Assembly (NCBI GenBank): GCA_044463945.1 | Contig: JBIQLW010000017.1 | Span: 1-64,000 of the forward strand | Direction of reading: 5' to 3' | Source: 62-47 sp044463945 | Lineage (GTDB): Bacteria; Pseudomonadota; Alphaproteobacteria; Rhizobiales; Xanthobacteraceae | DNA length: 64,000 nt | Part shown: one piece after another, positions 9,286 to 17,708 of the stretch | Numbering within the stretch: the first letter of the stretch is position 1 | Layout: each line of letters opens with the position of its first letter | Made by a program: the position numbers and the translations under genes | The notes under the pieces: generated by a model | Told to the model about the DNA's origin: nothing | Seen by the model: only the letters and a program-made list of their open reading frames with translations | The model's database searches: none

Positions 9286-10035
9286 ATGGCAGGCGAGATG
9301 CACATAGTCACGGCGAGTGCCGCAAAGCAGATCGCCGAACATATTCGGACCGCCATCCTTGAGGGGCGCCTCAAAGGTGAGGAGCGCCTCCCTACGGAGG
9401 AGGAGCTCGCCGCGCGTTACGGCGTATCCCGCCCTACCGTGCGTGAAGCATTGAAACGACTCGCTGCGCAGAATTTGATCTCATCGAAACGTGGCCCCTT
9501 GGGGGGCACATTCGTGAACAGCTTGACGCTGGAAGATCTCGCACAGAACGTTACCTCGGCGGCTACGCTGCTGGTAACAATAGGCGGCTTGAAAATGGCC
9601 GAGATCGCCGAGGCCCGCATCGAGATGGAGGGCCTGTGTTGTGATTTTGCCGTCAAGCATGCCACCGATGAGACGATCGGCTTGCTCAGGGAGGTTTTGC
9701 AGGAGCAAAAAAACGTATCGTTGACCGACGAGGAGTTTTGCGCCTCCGACGTGCGCTTTCATCGCCTCATCGTCGAGGCGACCCAGAACACAATGCTGCG
9801 CTTTGTCATGTATGCGCTGATCGAGGCGCTGGTGCCGGTCACCAATATGGTGATTGTCTATGTTCGGGATCGCAGCTCCATTATCACGCACCACAACAAT
9901 ATGCTGCTTGCGCTGGAGCGTCGCGACGCTGCGGCGATGCGCAAGCATTTGCGATCCCTCATTGATTATCTGTTGGCGAGCTACTCGCAGGCAAAGAAGG
10001 AACGAAAGCGGCGGGCATCCAGGCGAACCAGCTGA
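9286..10035 (+). CDS. GntR-family regulator, FadR/FCD subfamily
   Basis: The 249-residue protein has an N-terminal winged helix with the GntR pattern RLPTEEELAARYGVSRPTVREALKRLAAQNLI (residues about 30-60) and a C-terminal FCD ligand-binding domain with metal-ligand histidines (DVRFHRLIVEATQN, then ITHHNNMLLALERRD). It is probably the local repressor of the ligase-importer cluster. The inverted repeat at 482-499 is a candidate target. Confidence 0.88.
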   Translation: MAGEMHIVTASAAKQIAEHIRTAILEGRLKGEERLPTEEELAARYGVSRPTVREALKRLAAQNLISSKRGPLGGTFVNSLTLEDLAQNVTSAATLLVTIGGLKMAEIAEARIEMEGLCCDFAVKHATDETIGLLREVLQEQKNVSLTDEEFCASDVRFHRLIVEATQNTMLRFVMYALIEALVPVTNMVIVYVRDRSSIITHHNNMLLALERRDAAAMRKHLRSLIDYLLASYSQAKKERKRRASRRTS

Positions 10036-10064
10036 CGCGACAGCGGCGCGCGCCTCATTGTTCA

Positions 10065-10367
10065 ATGGCCTTCTGGTGCTTTCGGCAGCGCTATCACATC
10101 GATTCCAAGGACAAGCAGATCGACGTCGGTCCCATCGGCATGCAGGTTATCCGCAATGTGGGGGAGGCGTGGAGCCAGGGCATCGAGGTTGAAGCGATGC
10201 TCAGGCCGACCGATCGCTTGACATTGACGGCGAACGCGGCGTTTGGCCGTTCCGGATTCACCGACTTCGTCGATCCGCTGAGCGGCGTGAGCTACACGGG
10301 CAACGGCGCGGTTTCGTTGTGCGGGTATGCCGATCGCGGCGCGCCGTGCTTCTCGCGGCGATCTTAG
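10065..10367 (+). pseudogene. fragment of a TonB-dependent receptor barrel
   Basis: The frame reads RNVGEAWSQGIEVEAMLRPT then DRLTLTANAAFGRSGFTDFVD, the hallmark late-barrel strands of TonB-dependent outer-membrane receptors. Only about 70 recognisable residues remain. There is no signal peptide, plug domain or terminal aromatic strand, and the similarity stops abruptly after VSYTGN. The fragment is bounded by the GntR gene and the toxin-antitoxin pair, so it is likely a deletion scar. Confidence 0.75.
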
Positions 10368-10417
10368 GTTGCGCTCATTTCGACTTGAGCAGCGGATCAA
10401 CTCGCACGATGTCGCGG

Positions 10418-10939
10418 TCATAACCAGGATGCCGGCGATTGAGGCAACCGGCCTTCAGGATCGATGGCGCGCAGGCGCGGTGCGCCCGCTCCGTTCCACC
10501 TCCACAATGCGACGCAGGTTCCGCCGCGTGACATGAACGACGGATAGATCACGCCATCAGGGCCGTGTGCGAGCAATCTCTTTGCGAGATCGTGCGTCGG
10601 GACGCTCTTGCCTTGGTCGAGCAGCATGCGCCACTCGCATTGATGAATCTCGGCAGTCAATCCGTAGCGCGCGAGCGTATCGGCATCCGTCAGGTCGACG
10701 AGCGACGCGCCTTCCAGTTCGAACTGAACCAGCAGCGCCGGATGTTGTACGAAGCCTTGATTGTATTCGGCCCACGCCGTCGAGATTTCCCGCGCCGCAT
10801 AAATCGCTGGCTGACCAATGGCGTTCCATCGTCCGCCGAAGTGCGCCGCGCCTGCGCCCGACAACGGCATATAGGCCCAGCGCGGCACGAAGGCGCGCCA
10901 CAGCTTGATGATCGCCGGAGGAGCTTGCGGCTCAGGCAT
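10418..10939 (-). CDS. RES-domain toxin
   Basis: The 173-residue protein begins MPEPQAPPAIIKLWRAFVP and carries the RES-domain core GAGAAHFGGRWNAIGQPAIY and AAREISTAWAEYN, with the conserved Arg, Glu and Ser region of this NAD-degrading or ADP-ribosylating toxin family. The start chosen overlaps the upstream antitoxin gene by 8 bases, which is usual for such pairs. Known members deplete NAD; that role is assigned by family only. Confidence 0.88.
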   Translation of the reverse strand: MPEPQAPPAIIKLWRAFVPRWAYMPLSGAGAAHFGGRWNAIGQPAIYAAREISTAWAEYNQGFVQHPALLVQFELEGASLVDLTDADTLARYGLTAEIHQCEWRMLLDQGKSVPTHDLAKRLLAHGPDGVIYPSFMSRGGTCVALWRWNGAGAPRLRAIDPEGRLPQSPASWL

Positions 10940-11333
10940 AAACACCCGATCGCACGGCCTCCAAATACTGAAGCACTTTCTCCGCGTCGCCCTGCCGAAC
11001 GAGGTCTTGAGCCGTCTTGCCGCTCCAACCGGGAATCGGTTGATGCTTGAACCAGATCGCGGCACGCCGCTCGTCGCCCGACATCTCCGACGCCCACGCC
11101 AGGATTCGGACGAGGGGACTCAAGGCCGCATCCACGCGGCGTGCGCTCGCCTTGCCGGTCAGCGTGTTGCGGGACACGCCGGCGAGCTTCGCCAGCTCCG
11201 TCAGCGTCACGCCGAGTTGCTCCGCCACCCGTTGCGGCGAAAGATAGGGCGTATCGTTGGCTCCAAACCGGGTTGCGGCGGTCACGAATGCCGGGTTTGC
11301 CATGTCGCGCTCCAAGCGAAGATTGGTCATCAT
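10932..11333 (-). CDS. MbcA/ParS/Xre-type antitoxin
   Basis: The 133-residue protein has an N-terminal Xre-like helix-turn-helix (QLGVTLTELAKLAGVSRNTL) and the C-terminal DUF2384 block FKHQPIPGWSGKTAQDLVRQ ending in GDAEKVLQYLEAV, which buries the active site of RES toxins. The gene precedes and overlaps the RES toxin. The protein probably represses its own operon through the repeats just upstream. Confidence 0.9.
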   Translation of the reverse strand: MMTNLRLERDMANPAFVTAATRFGANDTPYLSPQRVAEQLGVTLTELAKLAGVSRNTLTGKASARRVDAALSPLVRILAWASEMSGDERRAAIWFKHQPIPGWSGKTAQDLVRQGDAEKVLQYLEAVRSGVYA

Positions 11334-11335
11334 GC

Positions 11336-11363
11336 GCTCAATTAGTGCTCAACCTATGCTCAA
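11336..11363 (-). promoter_or_regulatory. three helically phased repeats upstream of the antitoxin gene
   Basis: GCTCAA occurs at 11336-11341, 11347-11352 and 11358-11363 on the plus strand, exactly 11 bp apart, one helical turn. The copies begin two bases upstream of the antitoxin ATG. Same-face spacing directly at the start of a toxin-antitoxin operon suggests binding sites for antitoxin multimers. Confidence 0.6.
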
Positions 11364-11631
11364 TTCGTGCCCGGTTCAATGCCTGCTTCAGATGGTCTTT
11401 GTGTCGAAATCTCGGTCGGCATGAGGAAGGAGCCCCGTTTTCCTTTTCGGATAACCTCTTCCGGCCTTTCTGGTCCGACGACTGCGATTGCCTCTCCTCC
11501 ATAAGAACAAACAGAGAACTTTTCCAAAGTGAAGAACCTTGCAGCGGACATGGGTGAGTCAATCGTCGCCATGTCGTTTTGGAACTTCACATATCGCCAA
11601 GGCTCGCGGCTCGCCGTCCGCTTTCCGGTCG
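11364..11631. other. intergenic, no gene seen
   Basis: About 270 bases lie between the antitoxin repeats and the end of the lipoamide dehydrogenase gene. The short open frames lack family motifs and ribosome sites. The part next to the repeats must contain the toxin-antitoxin promoter, but no clear -35/-10 pair was picked out. Confidence 0.4.
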
Positions 11632-13047
11632 TCAGGGCGAAAGTTGCGCGTGGGCGTGGGACATTTGATTCAAGGCATTTCGGGCGGCTTCCATGAATGC
11701 CTCGCTCTGGGTCGGGTGCGCGTGAATGATCGCGGCGACGTCTTCGAGCCGCGCGCCCATCTCAAGCGCCATGGCGAAAGCCGCGGACAGTTCAGCGATG
11801 CCGGCGCCGACGCCTTGAATGCCGAGGATGAGATGATTGTCGGCGCGCGCGACAACGCGGATGAAACCCGCGTCCTGTCCCAGCGTCAGCGCCCGGCCGT
11901 TGGCCTGGAACGGAGACAGTCCGGTCCGGATGTTGATGCCGGCTGCTCGCGCGGCATCGGGAAGCAGCCCGGCGGTGACGATCTCGGGATCGGTGAAACA
12001 GATCGCGGGAATGCACACGTTGTCCCAGGCCCGCTTTTCCCCGGCGACGATGGCCGCCACCATCTCGCCCTGCGCCGAGGCCCGGTGAGCCAGCATCGGC
12101 TCGCCGGTGACGTCGCCGATGGCGTAGATGCCGCGCATCGAGGTGCGGCAGCGCTCGTCGATGCGCAGGAACGGGCCGTTCATGTCGAGGTCGATTGCCT
12201 CAAGGCCCCAGCCTTCCGTTAACGGCGCGCGGCCCACCGCGACCAGGATATTGTCGGCGGCAAGCACTTTGCTGTGTCCGTCGGCGGTTTCGACCGCCAG
12301 TTCGTCGTCGGCGGGCGTCAGCCCGGCCGCCCGTGCTCCGGTCAGCACCTCGATGCCGAGTTGGCGCAATCGCGTCTCGACCGGCCGCGTCAGGGCGGCG
12401 TCGTATTGCGGCAGAATGCGCGGCAACGCCTCGACGACGGTGACATGAGCCCCCATCTTGGCGAAGGCCGTGCCCAGTTCGAGCCCGATATAGCCGGCCC
12501 CGACCACCACCAGCCGGCCCGGGACCGCACACAGCGCCAGCGCCTCGGTCGAGGAAATTACGCGGCCGCCGAAGGACAGGGCGGACAGTTCGACCGGTCG
12601 CGATCCGGTCGCAATCACCACCTGCTCGGCGTGGATCACCTGAAGGCCGGTTTCGGTTTCGACCTCGACGGTCTTGCCGTCGCGAAATCGCGCCCAGCCC
12701 TCGACGACTTTCACCGCGGCGTTCTTCAGCAGTCCGGCGACGCCGCTGTTGAGGCGGCCGACGATCTCATCTTTCCAGCGCATGGTTTGGCTGAGGTCGA
12801 TCCGGGGTTCGCTTGCGCCGATGCCGAGCGGGCTGCCGCCAGCGGCGAACCGCGCGACCTTGTCGTATTCGTCCGCCGCGTGGATCAGCGCCTTGGACGG
12901 AATGCAGCCGACGTTGAGACAGGTGCCGCCTGGCTTCTTCGCCTCCACGATCACGGTGTCGATGCCGCGCTGGCCGGCGCGGGTGGCGCAGACGTAGCCG
13001 CCGGGGCCCGCGCCGATCACCAGGAGCTTGCAGGACATCGCTTTCAT
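11632..13047 (-). CDS. lpd: dihydrolipoyl dehydrogenase (E3)
   Basis: The 471-residue flavoprotein has the FAD-binding GAGPGGYVCATRAGQ at its N-terminus, the redox disulfide GGTCLNVGCIPSKAL near residues 41-55, a second nucleotide fold VVVGAGYIGLELGTAFAKMG, and the C-terminal HAHPTQSEAFMEAA with the catalytic His-Pro. It reoxidises lipoyl groups of the E2 encoded just upstream. It is the last gene of the bkd operon and overlaps the E2 gene by 4 bases. Confidence 0.95.
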   Translation of the reverse strand: MKAMSCKLLVIGAGPGGYVCATRAGQRGIDTVIVEAKKPGGTCLNVGCIPSKALIHAADEYDKVARFAAGGSPLGIGASEPRIDLSQTMRWKDEIVGRLNSGVAGLLKNAAVKVVEGWARFRDGKTVEVETETGLQVIHAEQVVIATGSRPVELSALSFGGRVISSTEALALCAVPGRLVVVGAGYIGLELGTAFAKMGAHVTVVEALPRILPQYDAALTRPVETRLRQLGIEVLTGARAAGLTPADDELAVETADGHSKVLAADNILVAVGRAPLTEGWGLEAIDLDMNGPFLRIDERCRTSMRGIYAIGDVTGEPMLAHRASAQGEMVAAIVAGEKRAWDNVCIPAICFTDPEIVTAGLLPDAARAAGINIRTGLSPFQANGRALTLGQDAGFIRVVARADNHLILGIQGVGAGIAELSAAFAMALEMGARLEDVAAIIHAHPTQSEAFMEAARNALNQMSHAHAQLSP

Positions 13048-14354
13048 GGCTCCTGGCCTTCCATGAAAATCAGCGCCGGCGTTTCAAGCAGTGTCTTGAT
13101 GCGCTGAACGAAGGTTGCCGCGTCCCAACCATCGACGACGCGATGGTCGAAGCTCGATGAGAGGTTCATCATCTTGCGTGGAAGGAAGGTCGAGCCGTTC
13201 CAGACCGGACGCACCATGATCTTGTTGACACCGACGATCGCGACCTCGGGATGGTTGATGATCGGCGTCGAAACCACGCCGCCCATGGCACCCAGCGAGG
13301 TGATGGTGATGGTCGAGCCGCTTAACATCTCGCGGGCGGCGGCGCCGGTCCGGGCGGCGTCGGCGACGCGGGCAGCTTCCGCCGCGCAGGCCCATAAATC
13401 CAGCGTCTCGGCGTGCCGCACCACCGGCACCATCAGGCCGCTCGCGGTCTGTGTGGCGATGCCGATATGCACGGCAGCGTGTTGATGCAGGATGCCGGCG
13501 GCATCGTCATAGAGTGCATTGAGCTGCGGCTGGTTGGCGACCGCGCGCACGATCGCGCGCATCAGGAAAGGCAACAGCGTCAGCCGGGCCTGCTCCGCCT
13601 GCTTGTCGCGGTTGAGCGTTGCGCGCAGATCCTCAAGCGCGGTAACGTCGATTTCCTCGACATAGGTGATGTGAGGGATGTGCGCGTGGGCGAGCGCCAT
13701 CTTTTCGGCGATGCGGCGGCGCAGGCCGACCAGCTTGACGTCGGTGATCGCGGTTCCGGCCCGGGGGCCGCGTGATGGAGCCGCGCCCGGCGCGCGCGCG
13801 ACGAAGGCATCGAGATCCTGGTGGGTGATGCGGCCCGCCGGCCCGGTGCCCGCGACCTGACGCAGATCGACGCCGGCCTCGCGGGCCCGAAGCCGCACCG
13901 CGGGCGAAGCGATCGGCTTTTCGCCTTCCCGGCGCGGCGCGCTCCAAACCTGACGCGATCGTGGCGGTGTCGCGTCGCTCGCGCCAGAGATGGGAGTCGG
14001 CTGGCGCGGCGCTGCCGCCGGCGGCTCCGACCGGTCGGCGTCGGTCGCCCGCGGAGCGGAAGGAGGTTTGGGCGAGGCGCTGGTCGGCTTCGCCGCCGCC
14101 GCCGCATCGTCGCCGGCCACCTTGAGGCGCACGAGTTCGGAGCCGATCGCCACCACGTCGCCCACCTTGGCGCCGAGCCAGATCACTTCGCCTTCGACCG
14201 GCGAGGGAATCTCGACGGTTGCCTTGTCCGTCATCACCGCCGCAAGCACCGTATCCTCGCGGACGATATCGCCCAGCTTGACGTGCCACTCGACCAGTTC
14301 GGCTTCGGCGACGCCTTCGCCGACGTCGGGCAGCTTGATCGCGCGCTCCCCCAT
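13044..14354 (-). CDS. bkdB: branched-chain 2-oxoacid dehydrogenase E2 (lipoyl acyltransferase)
   Basis: The 436-residue protein has one lipoyl domain (KLPDVGEGVAEAELVEWHV; lipoylated Lys in VMTDKATVEIPSPVEG near residue 44) and a Pro/Ala-rich linker. The E3-binding domain follows (AVRLRAREAGVDLRQVAGTG), then the catalytic core ending SFDHRVVDGWDAATFV with the HRxxDG active site. The start MGERAIKLP is at 14354, one base after the E1-beta stop; an upstream in-frame extension has no domain support. It transfers the acyl group to CoA. Confidence 0.93.
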   Translation of the reverse strand: MGERAIKLPDVGEGVAEAELVEWHVKLGDIVREDTVLAAVMTDKATVEIPSPVEGEVIWLGAKVGDVVAIGSELVRLKVAGDDAAAAAKPTSASPKPPSAPRATDADRSEPPAAAPRQPTPISGASDATPPRSRQVWSAPRREGEKPIASPAVRLRAREAGVDLRQVAGTGPAGRITHQDLDAFVARAPGAAPSRGPRAGTAITDVKLVGLRRRIAEKMALAHAHIPHITYVEEIDVTALEDLRATLNRDKQAEQARLTLLPFLMRAIVRAVANQPQLNALYDDAAGILHQHAAVHIGIATQTASGLMVPVVRHAETLDLWACAAEAARVADAARTGAAAREMLSGSTITITSLGAMGGVVSTPIINHPEVAIVGVNKIMVRPVWNGSTFLPRKMMNLSSSFDHRVVDGWDAATFVQRIKTLLETPALIFMEGQEP

Positions 14355-14355
14355 G

Positions 14356-15369
14356 TTACTGCTCCATCGTTTCGAGCAGCGCCCGGCCGAGCCGGGCGGG
14401 GCCGGGGAAGTAATCCCACTCCTGGGCATGGGGGTAGGGCGTGTCCCATCCCGTCACCCGCCTGATCGGCGCTTCGAGGTGATAGAAGCAGGTTTCCTGA
14501 ACCAGCGCCGACAACTCCGCGCCGAAGCCCGAGGTCAGCGTCGCCTCGTGGACGATGACACAGTGGCCGGTCTTGCGCACCGATGCCGCGATGGTGTCCA
14601 GATCGAGCGGCACCAGGGTGCGCAGGTCGATCACCTCGGCATCCACGCCGGTCTCGGTTGCTGCCGCCATGGCGACATGGACCATCGTGCCGTAGGCCAG
14701 CACGGTGATGGCCGTGCCTTCGCGCCGGATCGCGGCCTGGCCGAGCGGAATGGTGTAGTGCCCGTCCGGGACCTCGCCCAGATCGTGTTTCGACCACGGC
14801 GTTACCGGCCGATCGTGGTGGCCGTCGAAGGGGCCGTTATAGAGCCGCTTCGGCTCCAGGAAGATCACCGGATCGGGATCCTCGATGGCGGCGATCAGAA
14901 GCCCCTTGGCGTCGCGCGGTGACGACGGCACCACCGTCTTGAGGCCGGAGACATGGGTGAACAGCGCCTCCGGGCTCTGGCTGTGGGTCTGGCCGCCGGA
15001 GATGCCGCCACCGGTCGGCATCCGGATCACCAGCGGGCAGGTGAAATCCCCGTTCGAGCGGTAGCGCAGGCGGGCGGCTTCCGACACGATCTGGTCATAG
15101 CCGGGATACATGTAGTCGGCGAACTGGATTTCGACGCACGGGCGCAGCCCGTAGGCGGCCATGCCGATCGCGGTGCCGACAATTCCGAGTTCGCTGATGG
15201 GTGTGTCGAAGCAGCGGCTTTGGCCGTACTTCGCCTGCAAGCCCTGAGTGGCGCGGAATACGCCGCCGAAATATCCGACATCCTCGCCGAAGACGACAAC
15301 GCTTGCGTCGCGCCCCATCATGACATCCATCGCGTCGCGGATCGCCTCGATCATGGTCCGGCGGGGCAT
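14356..15369 (-). CDS. bkdA2: branched-chain 2-oxoacid dehydrogenase E1 beta
   Basis: The 337-residue protein carries the transketolase-like pyrimidine domain (MTMIEAIRDAMD-like start, VVVFGEDVGYFGGVFRATQGL) and a C-terminal domain with VIDLRTLVPLDLDTI. These are typical of E1-beta subunits that bind thiamine diphosphate with the alpha subunit. It lies 3 bases after bkdA1 and one base before bkdB, so the operon is tightly coupled. Confidence 0.94.
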   Translation of the reverse strand: MPRRTMIEAIRDAMDVMMGRDASVVVFGEDVGYFGGVFRATQGLQAKYGQSRCFDTPISELGIVGTAIGMAAYGLRPCVEIQFADYMYPGYDQIVSEAARLRYRSNGDFTCPLVIRMPTGGGISGGQTHSQSPEALFTHVSGLKTVVPSSPRDAKGLLIAAIEDPDPVIFLEPKRLYNGPFDGHHDRPVTPWSKHDLGEVPDGHYTIPLGQAAIRREGTAITVLAYGTMVHVAMAAATETGVDAEVIDLRTLVPLDLDTIAASVRKTGHCVIVHEATLTSGFGAELSALVQETCFYHLEAPIRRVTGWDTPYPHAQEWDYFPGPARLGRALLETMEQ

Positions 15370-15372
15370 GGG

Positions 15373-16605
15373 TCAGACTCCCGCTTCCTGACGCTGGCGG
15401 CGCAGATGCGGCGGCATCTGCGCATAGACGCCCTCGAACATATCGCGCACCGACGGCTGGCCGCCTGCGTGCAGCGTGCCATGCTGCTCGGCTTCCTTCT
15501 GCGCCGCGATCACGGTGTCGAGAACTTCGGCTTCGGCCTGCTTGTGGCGCTCCTCCGACCACGCGCCGCGCACGATCAGGTGGTTCTTCAGCCGGATCAC
15601 CGGATCGCCGAGCGGCCAGGCGTCCGACTCGGTCTTCGGCCGGTAGGCGGCGGGATCGTCGGAGGTGGAATGGGCGCCGACCCGGTAGGTCACATGCTCG
15701 ATCAGCGTCGGGCCGAGATTGCGCCGCGCCCGCTCGATCGCCCACTTGGCGACCGCGTAGACCGCGAGATAGTCGTTGCCATCGACCCGCAGCGCCGGGA
15801 TGCCGAAGCCGAGGCCACGTGCGGCGAAGGTGCCGGAGCCGCCGCGCGCGATGCCCTGGAAGGTCGAGATCGCCCACTGATTGTTGACGATGTTCAGAAC
15901 CACCGGCGCCTTGTATGTCGAGGCGAAGACCAGCGCCGCATGGAAATCGGATTCGGCGGTTGAGCCGTCGCCGATCCAGCCGGCGGCGATGCGGGTGTCG
16001 TTCCTGATCGCCGAGGCCATCGCCCAGCCGACCGCCTGAATATACTGCGTCGCCAGGTTGCCGGACACCGAGAAGAAGCCGTTCTTGCGCGACGAATAGA
16101 GCACCGGCAACTGTCGGCCCTTCAAGGGGTCCCGCTCGTTCGAATAGATCTGGTTCATCATGTCGACCAGCGGATAGCCGTCGGCGATCAGCAAGCCGGC
16201 CTGCCGGTAGGTCGGAAAGTTCATATCGCCCGGACCAAGCGCCTTGCGGAAGGCGCAACTCACCGCCTCTTCGCCCATGTGCTGCATGTAGAAGGAGGTC
16301 TTACCCTGCCGTTGCGCCATCAGCATACGGGCATCGAACGCCCGCAGGGTCATCATGTGGCGCAGGCCGTCGCGCAGTTCCTCGTCGCTCAGCAGGCCGG
16401 CCCAGGGGCCGACGGCCTCGCCGTCGCGGTTGAGGACGCGAATGATCGAATAGGCGAGATCGCGAATCGATTCCGGATCGGCGTCAACCGTCGGGCGCGC
16501 GACCGATCCGGCCTTCGGAATGCGGACACTGGAAAAATCGGGCGTGCCTCCGGGCCGGACCGCTGGTTCGGGAACATGCAGAGTTAGCGGAGCATGGTCG
16601 CTCAT
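15373..16605 (-). CDS. bkdA1: branched-chain 2-oxoacid dehydrogenase E1 alpha
   Basis: The 410-residue protein binds thiamine diphosphate through the motif GDGSTAESDF...NNQWA. The phosphorylation-loop region YRVGAHSTSDDPAAYR is typical of branched-chain, not pyruvate, E1-alpha. The start MSDHAPLTLHVPEP at 16605 gives the usual length; the frame stays open further upstream without domain content. It opens the operon that decarboxylates 2-oxoacids from Val, Leu and Ile. Confidence 0.92.
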   Translation of the reverse strand: MSDHAPLTLHVPEPAVRPGGTPDFSSVRIPKAGSVARPTVDADPESIRDLAYSIIRVLNRDGEAVGPWAGLLSDEELRDGLRHMMTLRAFDARMLMAQRQGKTSFYMQHMGEEAVSCAFRKALGPGDMNFPTYRQAGLLIADGYPLVDMMNQIYSNERDPLKGRQLPVLYSSRKNGFFSVSGNLATQYIQAVGWAMASAIRNDTRIAAGWIGDGSTAESDFHAALVFASTYKAPVVLNIVNNQWAISTFQGIARGGSGTFAARGLGFGIPALRVDGNDYLAVYAVAKWAIERARRNLGPTLIEHVTYRVGAHSTSDDPAAYRPKTESDAWPLGDPVIRLKNHLIVRGAWSEERHKQAEAEVLDTVIAAQKEAEQHGTLHAGGQPSVRDMFEGVYAQMPPHLRRQRQEAGV

Positions 16606-16938
16606 GTGGTGCCGTCCTGTCGCGTTGCCCATCAACACGCTTTGATCCGTCGCGGAAAGCCGGTCCCGCAAGGCGAAGGAAGGTGCATCCTTTAAGATGA
16701 CGACCTTTCGGTCGTTTGCAACAAGAATACGTCCGGCATGTGCGGCGGATCTTCTGCTGCGGCATTCGTGGACGCGGGAGATTCCAGGTAACGCCGCTGC
16801 GATGACGGGCGCAATCCGGCAACCGCCTTGACGGCCGTTGTCGGAACGCCGCTGCCGGCCGATAGCCATTGCAATTTCTGGCCGGCATCCGATGTATATT
16901 AAAGGGGCATCTTTGGCAGATTCCGATCGAGGGACGTG
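16606..16938. other. divergent intergenic region between bkdA1 and a small gene
   Basis: About 330 bases separate the leftward bkd operon from the rightward small gene. The stretch GATGTATATTAAAGG near 16890-16905 is AT-rich and may hold a -10 element. No regulator gene or clear operator was recognised. Confidence 0.4.
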
Positions 16939-17157
16939 ATGGCCAAGCATGTCAAAACTCCGCTCGGAGCCGTCCGGGTTTCAATCGCCAAATCCGCCAC
17001 GCGTCGCGAAGCCGATGCGCCGTGGGACGACGTGGCGCAGGCGTCCCTCGACTCGTTTCCGGCGAGCGATCCGCCGTCCTGGATCGCGCGCGGCCCGCGA
17101 CGGGTTGCGACCGCTGGACAGCGTCGTCGTGCGACCGAGGACGAGCGTCAGGATTGA
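16939..17157 (+). CDS. small conserved protein with SFPASDPPSW motif
   Basis: The 72-residue protein contains DVAQASLDSFPASDPPSW, a motif found in many short uncharacterised alphaproteobacterial proteins. The rest is basic and low in hydrophobic residues, so it is probably cytosolic and partly disordered. The ATG at 16939 follows GAGGGA; a GTG one codon earlier is possible. Function is unknown. Confidence 0.75.
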   Translation: MAKHVKTPLGAVRVSIAKSATRREADAPWDDVAQASLDSFPASDPPSWIARGPRRVATAGQRRRATEDERQD

Positions 17158-17185
17158 TGCAAGCGCGGGAAGCCGTAGCGGCATT

Positions 17186-17230
17186 CAACGGTGGACAAAG
17201 CAACGGTGGACAAAGCAACGGTGGACAAAG
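17186..17230 (+). repeat. three perfect 15-bp tandem repeats
   Basis: CAACGGTGGACAAAG occurs three times head to tail (17186-17200, 17201-17215, 17216-17230), followed by a partial CAA. The unit is a multiple of three, but no gene is recognised here. It lies about 30 bases after the small SFPASDPPSW gene. The copy number may vary between strains by slippage. Confidence 0.9.
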
Positions 17231-17429
17231 CAATGCGTGGCCTCGGCGCGCATGAGTCAGCCATCCGCACCCGCCTCCCAACTCTGCCTCCGTGCAAACG
17301 CGCGGCAGTCGTTCGGGCGTCGGTGAGAGCGGCAGGACGTGCGGCGTGCAGGTTGACCGCAACATCTTCATTCCATACTGAAACATATGCGTTATTCGTG
17401 GAATCCGGGTGCCGGTCGGCCGGCTGTGG
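17231..17429. other. intergenic, nothing recognised
   Basis: This stretch between the tandem repeat and the promoter of the thiolase operon shows no frame with a family motif and no strong inverted repeat. Confidence 0.4.
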
Positions 17430-17458
17430 TTGACACGGAGCCCCGGTCGCATTTTAAT
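17430..17458 (+). promoter_or_regulatory. sigma-70-type promoter for the thiolase operon
   Basis: TTGACA at 17430-17435, a 17-bp spacer and TTTAAT at 17453-17458 give a near-consensus promoter. It is followed by an AT-rich patch with TTAATTA (17454-17460), TAATTAA (17472-17478) and TTAATTAA (17483-17490), which could be an operator. The thiolase start lies about 250 bases downstream, so a long leader is implied. Confidence 0.6.
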
Positions 17459-17708
17459 TAGGCCGATCAACTAATTAATCATTTAATTAAAGCTCGATGC
17501 CGGCCAAGTGGAAGGGTGCGCCTGATGTTGGCCAGCCAGAAATATCCGAGGCTGTATGTCCCGCCCGATCCCGGCTTCACCCGCTCGGAGAACCGACTAC
17601 TCAAGCGACGCGGCTAGCAGCGGCGATCTGATGCCTTGTGCCCGGCGACCGCAACTGACCGTCGCTCCGATTCAATCCGACAACAACGTGTAACACGAAG
17701 GAAAGCGC

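Noticed and set aside
17186..17230. CRISPR array
   Set aside because: The three units are directly adjacent without spacers and only 15 bp long; no cas genes are present.
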